A stretch of DNA of 64,000 nucleotides from Dipteris shenzhenensis (GCA_047967505.1 CM106538.1), one strand, 5' to 3'. Shown: positions 33,944 to 45,647, counted from the first letter of the stretch. Made by a program: numbers and translations. The notes: generated from the sequence alone by a model not told the origin.

Positions 33944-34800
33944 ATGGAACAAATTAGGAATAACAATTGGAGTCCTATGTTGGACTATTCATGCAATGAT
34001 GGATACCTCTTTTATCAAAAGAAATTATGCATCACTCGACCCTTTAAACAAATTGTAATGGACGAAATGCACCAACCACCATATATGGGACATAGGGGAG
34101 TGACTGCCACTTTACAAGTGATAGCAAGAGAATTTCATTGGCCTACTATAAGAAAAGATGTGGCTAAGTTTGTAGCCGAATGCATCACTTGTCAAAAGAT
34201 CAAGAGTTACAAAGGAAAGACCCCAGGATTGCTAATGCCTTTGCCTATTCCTACACAACCTTGGGAACAAATATCTATGGATTTCATAATTGGTTTTCCT
34301 ACTACAACGAATCAAAATGATATGATTTGGACAATAGTAGATCGCTTTAGTAAGCAAGCTTATTTCATCCCATGCAAGAAGACTTTAACGGCTCAGCAAG
34401 CTGCACATTTATTCATCAAGCATATCTTTGTTCATCATGGCTTGCCAAAGATTATAGTGTCTGATCGAGATTCGAAGTTTTGCAGTAATTTTTGAACTGC
34501 ATTATTTCATAATCTAGGCATTGAGTTAGATTTCTCATTAGCCTTTCATCCAGAATTGAATGGACAAACTGAGGTTACAAACAGTACTATTCTGGATATG
34601 ATAAGAGCTTATGCGGGAAGTCAACCAAAGACTTGGGACAAATATCTTCATCTCTTATAGTTTGCCTATAATAATACTCCTCATTCTGCAACTAGAAGAG
34701 CACCCTTTGAGATTATCTATGGGAAGGTTTTACCTATTCCTATCACACGATTGACCCATAGAGTGGAGGCAGCAGATGCATTTACCCATGACTATCAAAA
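33944..34800 (+). pseudogene. Chromovirus integrase
   Basis: The zinc-binding domain has H residues in MHQ and MGHRG and the Cys pair in AECITCQKIK. The core reads ISMDFIIGFP (first Asp), KIIVSDRDSKF (second Asp) and HPELNGQTEVTN (Glu), so all three catalytic acids survive. TGA at 34493 replaces a Trp and TAG at 34658 a Gln. A frame change lies between about 33940 and 33990, so the domain is in another frame than RNase H. Confidence 0.9.
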
Positions 34801-35358
34801 TATTCTCAAAGAGGTTCAAGAGGCCATTGCAATAGCTCAAGAGAAGTACACAAAACAAGCTAATAAGAAACGAAAACACATGCTTTTTAAAGGTGATTAT
34901 GTACTTCTTCGAATTGAGAAAAGAAGATTGAAGAGTGTTGAGAAATGGCCAGTAATCAAGATGTCACCACGTTTTTATGGACCATTCAAGGTGATTCAGA
35001 AAATCAATGATCTAGCTTATAGGCTTGAATTACCTGATAATTGGAAAATACATAATGCTTTCCATATCAGCCTCTTAAAGCCCTTCAAAGGACCTTTACC
35101 AATTCATCATGTCTATGAAGAGGCTCCATTGATTGTTGATGAAGAATAAATCCTAGAACCTGAATGCATTATTGATCATCAACAGATCTCGACTCGAAAA
35201 GGAAATGTCTATGCTAAATATTTGCTCAATTTTAAGAATCATCCGAGAGATGATGCTCAGTGGATGCGTGAGCAGTTCTTTCGAACTTTTCCAAACCTTC
35301 TTAGTTCCTATAATCAAACACGCAATTGAGGTCACAGTTGCAATCCAAGCAAGAGGGA
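34801..35358 (+). pseudogene. Integrase C-terminal and chromodomain-like tail
   Basis: MSPRFYGPFKVIQKINDLAY, then NAFHISLLKPF, is the GPF/Y module of gypsy integrases. After a TAA at 35147 the frame continues EPECIIDHQQISTRKGNVYA and KYLLNFKNHPREDAQWM, which has the layout of the chromodomains that chromoviruses use to target chromatin. The aromatic cage is only partly kept. The end AAGAGGGA at 35351-35358 may be the polypurine tract. Confidence 0.65.
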
Positions 35359-36078
35359 TATTACGGAAATTATATTTTTTGATATATCTTGCTTTGGATA
35401 TTATTACTTTAGTCAAGTGTGACTATGGCAAAGTACTCCATAGGAGCGCACCGAACGTGGCGGGGGTCCTAGTGGATACTTTGTGTGGTTAGCTAGGGTG
35501 CCTAACTAGCTTGTGTTTTGCCATGCTAGATGGTCGGTATTGTGGGTGATTCCATGTTAATACTAATGTCGCTAGTGTTATTGGTGTTGTGCTTGATTAT
35601 TGTGCTTTGAGCACAGTTATGTCGGGATCGGTTGATTCGGTGATTCGTTCAATCGATTGTTAATAACCCATGTAATTGGCGGCTTGAGTACAAGTGATGG
35701 AACTCATAGCAAGGATTGGAATTAGTGCGAGGGTACTCGAGGTGTCGCACAATGCATTATATATGGCCATGTGCCAAATTTTTGTATTTGTTTTATTATT
35801 GCAAGTTTGAGCAATATATTTTGTAGTGGACATAATTCATTTTGGGCCCTAAGATGGCTCTGTAAAGCAAATCCCTCATTTTTGGATGAGAGGGATAATT
35901 TTGCTCCTTGGTGCTTTTATGAAATATCATAAATAGTCTGGATGAGGAAGTGTGAGCCACTCATCTAGGGGGGGAGATATTACCCAGTCTGCTGTCGTTC
36001 TCGTGGTGTGATTGTGCTTTTCTTCTCCAATTGATTAAGTGGTGAATTTGTGTGAAAAGAATTACCTTTCTGGTTTCA
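35359..36078 (+). repeat. 3' LTR of chromovirus
   Basis: It begins TATTACGGAAATT (the TG start is mutated to TA) and ends TTTCA. It follows the purine-rich AAGAGGGA and precedes the target duplication. It retains more CG dinucleotides than the 5' LTR. Confidence 0.93.
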
Positions 36079-36083
36079 TATCA
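36079..36083. repeat. Target site duplication TATCA (right)
   Basis: Identical to 29215-29219. Confidence 0.9.
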
Positions 36084-36577
36084 TAACCACCTTCTTAGTT
36101 GTGAGGTCGCTGTAGACTCTCTCTAACTCGGTTGGTACTATCTTTAGGCCTTAAGGGTATAGCTTGACGTATGCCTATCGATCGAGTAGTATTTATGTGT
36201 GTTGTAAGAGGAACTCGGGCAAACTGCCTTAGTTGCTCTTCATTCACCTCGGGTCTACGGTGGTGTCTCTCTTCATTAGAAGCACACTTGTCCTCCCGAG
36301 GATCAGTTCTTTGTCCATAAGCCGTAACCTGCCTTCTGTCTTCATACCTTTCTCGATACAATCCTTCTAGAATGATAACCAAGTACTATAGAAAATATTC
36401 TCATCACTCTCTAAGTTGGTCTTCACGTTCATTCTAGTGCTCTACTGAGGAGATGGCCATTTGCTCAAAATCCAAACTCTCCATGGATGAGTGTTCAGAC
36501 TCCATTTGCCAGGACGGACCTTCATCTACCAATCTTATGGGTCGCCTCGGACCAACACCATTGTTCCGACCTAGCAT
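36084..36577 (-). pseudogene. Older gypsy element, gag N-terminal part (interrupted)
   Basis: The minus-strand frame starts at an ATG (36577-36575) reading MLGRNNGVGPRRPIRLVDEG. It runs through an acidic segment with several stops and an Arg-rich stretch to SLQRPHN, where the chromovirus begins; the rest of gag resumes at 29214. N-terminal regions of this kind are poorly conserved, so the assignment rests mainly on the split reading and the TATCA junction. Confidence 0.65.
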
Positions 36578-37090
36578 TGCATAATAATCAACTTCCACCC
36601 CTAGGGTAGCATAGTTGAGTCTCTCTCCTCACGCTTGTCGCTCGTGTTGGACAGTTGCTTTTGCTAGCATCCATTGGGCTTTAAACTCTGGTTCTGAGAT
36701 TGCTCCACTTCTCATAGTTGGATGTAGCCAATGCCTTTGGCTTAGATATTATTCACGTTTGGCCGCGTATCTTCTTCATCTTTCCAAGTGTGTGCCAGCC
36801 ATTGCTTAAGGCAAAAAGTAGTCAAATAGCAATCTGAGTACTTTCTGTATTCCGCACACTGGTCTTCAAGCACACTACTAGTCGATGCCACTTATTCGAA
36901 GTTACTTGAATAAAATTTTTGTAGTAGCCCATGATTCCCAATAACTATTTTACTTCGTCAATGGTTAACATGAACTCTCTTCTCGTTCTACCCTGGCTCT
37001 AAGCTTACCAACTTGATTCTCTAAATCTCCTATTCTGATAGCTCGTCAGTTCAAAATTCAGTTGACCCTTCCCCAGTAGGATCGCCAAAA
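36578..37090 (-). other. Leader and probable primer site of older gypsy element
   Basis: On the minus strand the LTR-proximal end reads TTTTGGCGATCCTACTGGGG (37090-37071), resembling the TGGCG-starting primer sites of plant gypsy elements. The remaining 450 bp to gag carry no gene. Confidence 0.5.
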
Positions 37091-37667
37091 TGTTGACGGT
37101 CTGATTCCCTCACCCGACTAGCTCAGAATTGCTCGATGATAGCCCAACCCAGTGTTGTGCTTGATGAATATGCTCTCTCTTGTGGGTGTAGAACAAGTGC
37201 AAACATATAAAACACTTGGAGGTTGAGGTTGGCTATTGTAGGAGATCCGTGTGATCATGGGAGGATACTGAGTCGTGCACACAATTCAAACACTTAGACA
37301 AGGGAGTATACACAATAGAATTGAATAAACAATCAATCGTTCACCTCTATTGAATCACTTGATAACAACCAAGTCATCTTGGCTTGCAATGGACACTCTC
37401 TATCCTAGAAAACTTAGGTAAGAGAAAGAGAACTCAACACACAACTCTCTTGTTCTCCCCTCTCCCTATTACAATCATATCACTACCTAAAGAACCATCT
37501 TCCAAAAGAGTATGCGATTAGTGTGCCAACCTCCATCTGCTAATCGGTTTTGTTGCCACAATCAACTACACCTTCGCTACAAAACTGGTGCTCGGCTGAC
37601 TCCACCACTTCCAACCGAGGTCGACACTCGGTGACTATGTGCCTGTTAGGCTAATTGGGGGGTAACA
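37091..37667 (-). repeat. Candidate LTR of older gypsy element
   Basis: The plus-strand start TGTTGACGG at 37091 abuts the primer-site-like sequence, as the inner end of a minus-strand 5' LTR should. The outer end is uncertain; a TAACA at 37663-37667 is one possibility. No second LTR was found in the window. Confidence 0.4.
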
Positions 37668-37925
37668 GCAACCTAATACGCATGCAAAGGCCTAGGGTCT
37701 GAGCATCTACACCCCCCGTATGAGAGAGGTGGAGTCTTGCAAGCCCGAGGAGTCGACTTGCTATTGAGGAGAGGTCGTTGGGGTAGACTTTGTCTTGCCC
37801 TTGCTCACAAATGAGGGGTCCACTGCAAATCTGGGATGGGTGCAAGAGGAAGAGACCTTAGCTGAAGCTATTGTTGTCTGAGGAGACGGAGCAGGTGGAG
37901 GAGGGGGGGTGAGTGGTGAGGGTAA

Positions 37926-39090
37926 TCACATAAGGAGGAGCATGTTGAGGGGGGGGAGGTACAGAAGGGAGTTGCAAAGAAGGGGCAGATGGGCCCACGG
38001 GGGACACGGGTGAGGGGTCCAATGGGGGCGAGGGGGAGGGTGTGTAGTATCTTTTACGAAGGTCGCTACGGTGAAGGCACCTGAGGCTCCTCCTTCGCCC
38101 CTCGAGGAGGGTGAGTTGGTGGGACTATGGACATTGATGCTCTGGAAGCCTCTGATGCCTGCTCTTGTTGCTAAGGAGGATCCCGCGAGCACGAGGTCAC
38201 CGCGGAGGTCCTGAATAATGTGTTGAAGTCAAGGGCCCTCTCTCCAAATCTCGTAATACGCATGTTTAGGGGCCTCCGATTCGGTCTCCTTGTGACTGTG
38301 TAGTTGCCTGTGCTCGCCTCTTACGGTTGGTATGCTACTGGAGTGCTACTGTTGGTTCTTTTTGGTGCATTTACTCCTCTTCTTCTTCCCCACGTTGGTC
38401 CACCTTTTCTCCAAACACTCAACCCAAGGGTCTGGGACTCTATCTACTACTGTTGAGACTGTTGATGTGTTTTCCTGGATGTGGTCGAGTCTCAACCTCT
38501 TGAAATGTCATTATGCTGTCCTTGTGTCTCCTATGGGAAGGGATGAGCCCTGCTCAAGCCTCTTGTACAATCCCTAGCTAGGTGCCCCATATGTTTGCTC
38601 CAACATTGGCCTAGTAATCTAGAGACCTCCAGTCTCTTCCGAAGTGTACCTCCCTCAAGAGTCTCCAAGAGAATCACCTCTGGGAGGGCATCCAAGCTCT
38701 CTTCAACCAACTGGAGACAAGGAACTCTGTCATCTATCACAGTAGATGCCTCCAACTCTGAAGGGTACTCTAGAACCATGCCGAATGCCCATTTGATAGA
38801 AGGATGGCCATGTATTCCCTTCGAAGCCTCGGAAAGTGGAGTGTCACTGGAAAGCAGAAAACGTGGTGAGTCAAGTACATGTCCTCCATAGTAAATCCCA
38901 TGATACCAAGGGATAAGATACACCATGGTGAGTCGAGTCCATGTCCTCCACAGTAAATCCGTGATACGAAGGGATAAGATACACCAAATGTGGCCTACCA
39001 TAGGGATCCTCTCCACAAGAGCTAGAGCATTATTCGGGGAGTCAAGTTGGAGGAGAACCACAACTCATCCATAAATGGCGACCTCCTGCA
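37926..39090 (-). pseudogene. Probable LINE ORF1 relic
   Basis: Minus-strand frames read VVLLQLDSPNNALALVERIP (near 39050), LDALPEVILLETLEG (near 38690) and a C-terminal CWSKHMGHLARDC (near 38600), a zinc knuckle that has lost one Cys and one residue. A proline-rich tail follows at about 38190-37930. This layout fits the nucleic-acid-binding first protein of plant LINEs, but a gag of another element cannot be excluded. Several stops are present. No ORF2 follows on the minus strand. Confidence 0.4.
38865..38988 (+). repeat. 62-bp tandem duplication
   Basis: ggtgagtc(a/g)agt(a/c)catgtcctcc occurs at 38865 and 38927. Each is followed by agtaaatcc and ggataagatacacca. It lies inside the probable LINE ORF1. 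Confidence 0.85.
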
Positions 39091-39439
39091 CAAGAGAGAG
39101 AGGACTGCTGCCCATCTAGTAGAAATGGAAGGGAAGTACCTACTGAATCGTCGAAAGAAGTGATGTAATAGCCATTATTCATAGGGGAAGGAATATGGAA
39201 AAATGAAGGTGTAGCCCCAAAGTACTTCCAAAAAAATCCCTGCCCTCTTTAGGGTATGCACAAAGATAAGTTGTCATACGCATTGCCTAGGTTCACCTTC
39301 TTGCCACAAATTTACTATGGTGCATGCCTATGTCCTTAAAAAGGATAAAAACAAAAAGATACATAATTTTGACTTGATATGCATCTGGATGAACCTCATT
39401 ATGTTCATTTGGAACACCAATGATTGGTATGGGTCGAGC
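39091..39439. other. Unassigned sequence
   Basis: No gene is recognised. Confidence 0.4.
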
Positions 39440-40470
39440 TTCAATGCCATTCATGCCTTTGGTTGGACTTCCACGTAATTTTGTGTTTCACATTCATGTA
39501 GATAGTTCTCTTTACAATTACACAGAATATGTACAAATTTGGAATACACTCCCCAACTATATTCGCACAATACTGTGTAGTCATCCACTCTCTTGACTTT
39601 GGGTATTAAGCCTTCCATGCCCTTTATGCCTTGCTTGGCTATCCATGCATGCCTCCCACCCACCCATCTTGATAGCTAGTCTCATCATTGTTCCGTATTT
39701 GAGATGGCTCGAAATGATGATGACAATATAAGGACTCCACCTTGTCATATAATTTAAAGAAAAATATTGTTGAGATTTGTAGCATCATCATGCTTTGGAC
39801 CATGATGAATAGGATCGTGATTCCTCCTTTGAAAACCAGTCTACTAACTTCTACCAAGAATGCCCTTTATAAGGGGGTTATTTCATAAAATTTTGTGACC
39901 TTAATTTTAGCTCAACGGAGTTCAGATGCTAAAAACTATGTGTGTGCTCGTAGTGCCAATTCTTGATATGCTTCTCCTCATCCTTGCTCAATGCTACATT
40001 AGGGGCCCTCCACTTTTAGCTATTCCTCCCATCAAGGCCCCTCCATTGGGAATTAGTCCTCTCATCAAGTTGTTGGAACTTGTCCTCCCAGCCTAGCAGG
40101 TTTAGAACAGAGGATGGCCCCATTCGATACTTGTAGGCTATAGATCATGCCACTGTTAACATCTTGGTCTATAATCATCATGTCCCGCACAGTCCACATG
40201 CTTATCTCATATGATTTTTCCTTCTGCCCAAGCAAAAGTTATGAGCCCAAAATTCCCCTTTCATCTAGTTGCTTGGTGTTGACTCGTTTGCTACATGGTT
40301 CTCATGGGATCTGGTTTTCATTTCCTTCTAAGGATGCTCAAGGTGGTCACTCTTTAAGAAATGCTCCAATCACCATTGTTCAAGATAAGATATAAAAATC
40401 CCTTTCATATATTTTTAGGAACATTATTGTCTCTCAGGTAAAGATTCTAATGTAGGTATATACATGTATT
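39440..40470 (+). repeat. Dispersed repeat R1, uninterrupted copy
   Basis: The left three quarters match 1790-2440 and the rest matches 14675-14890, with no LTR between at about 40235. This copy therefore acts as the empty-site reference for the inferred old insertion. No protein is recognised. Confidence 0.6.
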
Positions 40471-40491
40471 CTTCTTAATCATCAATATCGT

Positions 40492-40600
40492 ATCATTTAG
40501 TCTTCTAATGTATGTTATACATGTAATCTTCTTAATCCATACTGCATCATTTAGTCTTCTAATGTATGCATGCATTTAATATTCTAAATGTATACCCCAT
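40492..40600 (+). repeat. 54-bp tandem duplication
   Basis: atcatttagtcttctaatgt occurs at 40492 and 40546, with a third partial similarity just upstream. Confidence 0.8.
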
Positions 40601-40628
40601 CATATGTATATATATACATACAAAATAT

Positions 40629-40679
40629 GTGTGTGTGCATGTGCACGTGCGCGCCTGTGTGCGTGCGTGCATGCATGGA
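40629..40679 (+). repeat. Alternating purine-pyrimidine tract
   Basis: A run of GT, GC and AC alternation (gtgtgtgcatgtgcacgtgc, then gcgcctgtgtgcgtgcgtgc) is capable in principle of forming Z-DNA. A plain (GT)8 lies at 40837-40853. Confidence 0.8.
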
Positions 40680-40853
40680 ATTAATGATAACGAACAATTA
40701 ATACCATTGGTTCAAAAATACAACACAAGATCTAGTAAAAGGTATCAAAAGGTCCATTATGCACCTCACAATGGCATTTTTAGCACCATCAGTTGAGAAA
40801 CAGAGTCACAGGTCTTCGCATCCTAAGTTATCAGATGTATGTGTGTGTGTGTA

Positions 40854-41260
40854 AGAATCACCTCATAGCATATCACATTTGCATCTCTCTATATCGTACT
40901 GCATTTGCTTGATTTCATTACAAGTGCATGATGGCATATATATGGCTAACTTTCTGTTAAATCTGATACTTACAACACAAGGGCTTTCCTTTTTGGGATA
41001 CCCTTCCTCGGCCTTGATTGCTTCGAGGTGAAGAGCAAGGATGTGTGGGGGCCGTGCAAAGTCCTAAACCACGGGGGGAGGGGCATATGAGCGTAGGCGA
41101 GCCTCGGAGTGGAAGAAGAGCTACAAAGTGAGCAATGGGGGGGGGGGAAGATGAAAGTGTTGCCCAACACGAAAACTAAGTAGAGGTTGGGGGGCTCTAA
41201 TTGGGGGTTAAGCGCAATTCTTCTCGAGTGACTTGGAAGTACACATTATTGTGTGCAACA
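40854..41260. other. Upstream region of candidate host gene
   Basis: No gene is recognised. An 11-G run occurs at 41137-41147. CG content rises toward 41260. Confidence 0.4.
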
Positions 41261-41267
41261 TATAAAT
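41261..41267 (+). promoter_or_regulatory. TATA box of candidate host gene
   Basis: TATAAAT lies 126 bp before the ATG at 41387, followed by a pyrimidine-rich leader (ctctgccc, tttttctctc) of the kind seen in plant core promoters. A start of transcription near 41290-41300 would give a leader of about 90 bases. Confidence 0.5.
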
Positions 41268-41386
41268 AACTGGAGAGGCGAAGCTGAGGGCCTTTTGAGC
41301 ATCAGAGGCTTCAGGCTCTGCACTCTGCTCCCGTCCCTTGCCTTTTTCTCTCGCCACTCTCTCTGCCCTAACTCAGCCTTTCCGAC

Positions 41387-41450
41387 ATGAGCAAAGACGA
41401 TGATCAGGTCCCGCCTTACTCCATGGCTGAGCTTGGTGCCTCCCTTCCCG
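41387..41450 (+). CDS. Candidate host gene, coding exon 1
   Basis: The exon starts MSKDDDQVPPYSMAELG and ends ...SLP plus one base, before a donor CG|GTAATC at 41451. Reading on past the donor gives a hydrophobic, atypical extension to 41689, which supports a splice there. The phase (one base left) joins exactly to exon 2 at 55248 to make a Gly codon. The TATA box and leader upstream and locally high CG content suggest a live gene rather than a relic. I do not recognise the protein. Intron 1 would be about 13.8 kb. Confidence 0.5.
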
Positions 41451-43205
41451 GTAATCCTCCCCTCTTTTCTCCCTTGCCCTGCTCTTTCTTGTCTCTTTTT
41501 TTGTGCTCCGTTGTTGTAGTCGGCTTTCACGCACCTCTTCCCACAGCTTCTATGCCCTGCATTCCTATCTTGAAGCTCCTGCCTCGCTGCAATGTTGTTC
41601 TTTCTTCCTCCTTTGTGGAGTTGTTGTTGTGTCACGTTTTTCTCCAACATAGATACATGCGTGGTGATGGACGAGACATGTATGCATGATAGGAACAAAT
41701 GTGTAATCGATTTTCACAAAAGCTTGCTTTTTTTCCCCCAGCTTATACGGTTTCTTGAAAGGCCGAATACGTCAGAGAAGTTATTAATCTTCAACATCTG
41801 TTTGTGTTGGCGTCCGTCCTTACTTCTGTTTTTAAGGCCTCCCCCGCATGTTTAATCTCCTGTCCTCTCATCTACAGAGCAGGGAAAGAGACCTTCTTTT
41901 TTTAGTGGCGGTTTGATTCGTCAGACGTTATTACAAGCCGCTTTGCTTTTTTGGTGAGATTAGGGGACTTTAACCGATGGACGTTTGTGCCATTAATTTT
42001 ACCGACTTCTAATGCCAATACTATCCTTGCTACCTTTCTCCCTTGCCATTTATATATAAGTAATATACTTCGATTTCCAATTCTGGATAGCTAGCTGGAC
42101 AACATGAAGCCAAAGGTGCTTGTTAAGACTAATTTTGGTGAAGGGCTGTTATGCATTAAGGCCTCACGTGATACATTTAACTGCTCAGTATTTAGTAACA
42201 GAAAGTTTGTGATATGTTTTCAGTTTGTCACAATGCATTAAGTACAAATTCTTGTCTTCCTGTATAACAATGGAATAGAGCCTTTAGATTAGCCTGGCCG
42301 CTTCAATATAAAAGACATGGTAGAGGTGAGAACGACGAAGAAGAGGACATTTGAATGACATCAACACACAAGGCTTTCAATAAAATGGAATTTCTGGAAA
42401 AGTGCCATACAAATGAAATCTTACGTTAGCATCTTTCTTCCACTCTTGAAGCTAAAATAGCTAGCAGAAGTAAAGAGTTCTCTTGAAGGAGTTCTTGCCA
42501 AAGCTATGAGTGACATTGACACTATGGAGAAAGGGTGCAAATATAACCCATAGTAAAACGTGGAAATGTATTGAGTTGTTGCCGATGCCCATTTCTTTGA
42601 TAAACCTCACGATTTGATGTATTCGGCTATGTTTCCTCCAATAAGAAACTTGTCCTTGTAAGTGAGGGATTTTGTTTGCTATGTACGATGTGTGGTCTAG
42701 TGTGCTCTTAAACCTAGAGTTTCTTGACGAGTTTAAGATTATTGCAAAGTTTTATAATTGATGTACACTTGAAACGGCGCGTTATGTATTAACTTGACAA
42801 TGTCAAACTTTTGTGTTCCAACTAGTGTTAGTTTCAAATCATGGGTTCCCTATTTTGACAATGGTGTTGTGGATAGAGCATTATCTCCTAGTAGTTAGTT
42901 TGAGCTTCATGCCTATTACGCTTATCAATGCGTTCAATCTTTCTTGAGTTTGTAAGGAGCAGAGGGGGGACCAAGACACCGAGGGTGTCTTCTACCTCAA
43001 GTATCCTCTTGATAACTCCCCTCTATCCTTTAGTCTTAGTGGGAGATTTGTTCGCTCTAGTAGGACCGAGGAGTGTACAGTGACGATTGCTTGCGATAAG
43101 GTTACTGTGAGTGTAGATATGCTTGCAAGCGACAAAAGAGGACGAGGCAGTGTCCACACCCTAGGTGGGCCCACTCTTGAAGCATCCATTACATTTGCTA
43201 TTGTG
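41451..43205 (+). other. First part of candidate giant intron
   Basis: No coding sequence is seen. A T-rich zone follows the donor. No recognisable transposon lies before 43206. Confidence 0.4.
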
Positions 43206-43707
43206 CTAGCCAAGTAGTAGAGAGCCCACCTGACGAGTTCCACCCTAGCAAACTCCTTGTTTCCAAGGAGCTCAATTTCGATTGGTATGATAGGTAAACA
43301 TAACCTTTAGTACACTTATCTTGGCTCAGCTAGTTTGAGAGTTGTTACATCACAATTCTTGCATCCATTCACTTTCAATAATACAAAGGTTGTTGTTGGA
43401 TCATTGATGGAGCTACTACTAGCGCAGATTGAGACACCATAAAAGAAACCTCCACGCTAGCCAAGTAGTAGAGAGCCCACCTGATGAGTTTCACCCTAGC
43501 AAACTCCTTGTTTCTAAGGAGCTCAATTTCGATTGGTATGATAGGTAAATATAACCTTTGGTACACTTATCTTGGCTCAACTAGTTTGAGAGTTGTTACA
43601 TCACAATTCTTGCGTCCATGCACTTTCAATAATACAAAGGTTGGTGTTGGATCATTGATGGAGCTACTACTAGCGTAGATTGAGACACCATAAAAGAAAC
43701 CTCCACG
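43206..43707 (+). repeat. 251-bp tandem duplication
   Basis: Units begin ctagccaagtagtagagagc at 43206 and 43457 and end cctccacg. About nine or ten differences are visible over 251 bp, several of them C/T or G/A. Confidence 0.92.
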
Positions 43708-43720
43708 TCTCCTTTGCTGT

Positions 43721-43958
43721 TGTTGGCTTGCTATTTGTAGTGTTGTTGGTCTTTGGATTCCCCTAACATAATGTCTCGTGATATTTCTTGTTGAGGGGAG
43801 CTTTTGGTTCATGGCCCTTGCTCATTAGCTCAAATTTTGTGTGAGCTCTTAAGCGGTTTTGTCTTTGGCCTTCAGCTTTGAACATATATGTATGTTACTG
43901 GCTTGCTATAATGTTGTTGGTCTTTGAATCCCTTGGTCTAACGTCTCTTGATATTTAT
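43721..43958 (+). repeat. Degenerate duplication beside copia LTR
   Basis: The words ggcttgctat, gttgttggtctttg(g)a, and tgatattt recur at about 43728-43790 and 43901-43958, roughly 170 bp apart. Confidence 0.55.
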
Positions 43959-44606
43959 GTGAGAAGTGTAGCGGTAGGAATGGAGAGAGAAACAACAAAC
44001 ACTCACAGGAAAACTGGAAACAAGAGACTTGCACAAGGATCTCAGGAAAACTCTACTCTATTGCCGGAGAAAAACCTCAACTTGTGAGTGAACAATTGTC
44101 TGCTGAGTTGAGAAACAAGGGAGGGACGGGGCCCTATTTATAGGGTCACCCCTGCCCCAAATGGATCGTTTAAGGGGGGTAGGTGGTTGACTACGAGGGC
44201 TGACTTGGTTTGCAACATACCGACCAGTAGGGTCGGTTGTTGTGGGCTGGTCTGAGGCCTAAAGGCCCGCCAAACAAGGTGCCAACTAGGCGAACATGTG
44301 CAGCCCAGTGGCAGCCCCTAGGTAGGCTGATGGCACACCCTACACAGACTCTAGCAAGCCTTATAGACCCCCACACCTTGCGCGACAAATGGCGGCCCCT
44401 TCGTGACATGTGGCGGTCCCTCCACATCCTCGAAACAAAGACAAACAGCCTCACACAAGTTTGTGCATATGCAGGCCTTCATGATGAACCCCCTCTGCCT
44501 CTCTGGGGCGGTCAAACCCACAACAATGGCCCTGACTCTTCTCACATGGGCGGGTAGAACCACAACCAAGGCACTCATTCAAGGAGACAGGAGATGAACT
44601 CTAACA
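43959..44606 (-). repeat. 3' LTR of copia A
   Basis: In minus-strand sense it begins TGTTAGAGTTCATC at 44606, directly after a purine tract (GAGACGGGG, 44615-44607), and ends CTTCTCACA at 43959. A TATA box CCTATAAATAGGG lies at 44144-44132 on the minus strand. The TG...CA ends, purine tract and TATA together support the call. Confidence 0.75.
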
Positions 44607-44756
44607 CCCCGTCTCAGGTCCTAGATCATGAATCATCTGAGGGAGCTGGAATGATCACCAAGCAGTTGCTGTGCCAAGGGCTCGATGAAGAGGTTTTGCC
44701 TTGTTGTCCTTTGTCTTGCAATACGTCAATTGGACTAGGTCATCGAGAACCTTTTT

Positions 44757-45646
44757 TTAGACATATTCATTGGATATCAATATGCTTGGTAAGGGCATGA
44801 AACACGGGGTTCCGGGCAAGAGCAATACAACTTTGATTGTCACTGTGGATGACCGTCGGGGAAACCCAGTCTCTCCAAGCAACCACTGGAGCCAAAGTGC
44901 CTCACAAGAGTTGGAACATGCATCATGATACTCTGCCTTAGTGGAAGATAGGGCTACCATCGGTTGCCTTTTATTGCTCCAAGTGATAGCGGCTAAGACA
45001 ATACCTAGTGGTGGAATGGCGAGTATCGGAATCTCCTCCCCAGTTTGAGTCACTCCAACCTAAAAGTTGGATCCTGGAATGTTGTTTGGACTGATAGAAC
45101 AACCCTCGATTGCAAGACCTTTAAAGATAGTGAAGATCCACATACCAGCGTCTTGATGGGTCTTCCTAGGTGTGCATGAAGGAATTGAGAAGACCAATTG
45201 AGGAGCCAAATCAGGGAACCAATCAACTAGCTGTATATGCTTGCATCTAGTGGATCATTGGGGTCATACTTGGACAATTTGGTACTGGGGCCCGTGGGTG
45301 AGGAAATGGCACGACATTCTGACATATGAAAAGCCTCTAGAAGCTCCTGACTATAGCGTTTCTGGGACACAAAGTATCCTCCCAGTCCCTGTGAAATCTC
45401 TAGACCCAAGAAGAAGTGTAGACGATCGAGATCTGTCATCTCAAAGGCCTGAGAAAGAGCTGCCTTGGTCTGGGCAATATGTGTGGCACGACTTCCTGTA
45501 GTGAGTAGATCATCAACATAGAGGATAATAAGGGAAATAAGTTTTCCTTGACGGTGAATTTACAAATTGGGATTAGATCGAAGTGTTTTGGAACAAAGAA
45601 CGCATCAATCTTCTGATTTCATGCTCGAGGAGCCCATATAAGGCTT
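44757..45646 (-). pseudogene. Copia A RT C-terminal part and RNase H
   Basis: From high to low coordinates: KALYGL (near 45645), LIILYVDDLLTTGSRATHI with the catalytic YVDD (near 45515), MTDLDRLHFFLGLEISQG (45439), then WSNKRQPMVALSSTKAEYHD (near 44960) of RNase H and TPCFMPL near the end. The N-terminal 170 or so residues of the RT are missing between here and the linker at 48271. Confidence 0.88.
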
Positions 45647-45647
45647 T

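Larger units (their letters stand above)
29220..36078 (+). mobile_element. Chromovirus-type Ty3/gypsy retrotransposon, decayed but full length
   Basis: The element is 6.86 kb with LTRs of 716 and 720 bp, an initiator-Met primer site, gag, protease, RT, RNase H, integrase and a chromodomain-like tail in the gypsy order, flanked by TATCA. The coding region carries about ten in-frame stops and two frameshifts, so it is dead. By eye the LTRs agree at roughly 92-93% of sites, mostly differing by transitions. Clade (Reina, Tekay, Galadriel and so on) was not decided. LTR relics of the same broad family lie at 2441 and 13980. Confidence 0.93.

Noticed and set aside
41451-41689. A 100-codon uninterrupted protein from the ATG at 41387.
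   Set aside because: Beyond 41450 the frame is hydrophobic and low in complexity, and a good donor with a phase-matched acceptor exists at 55248.
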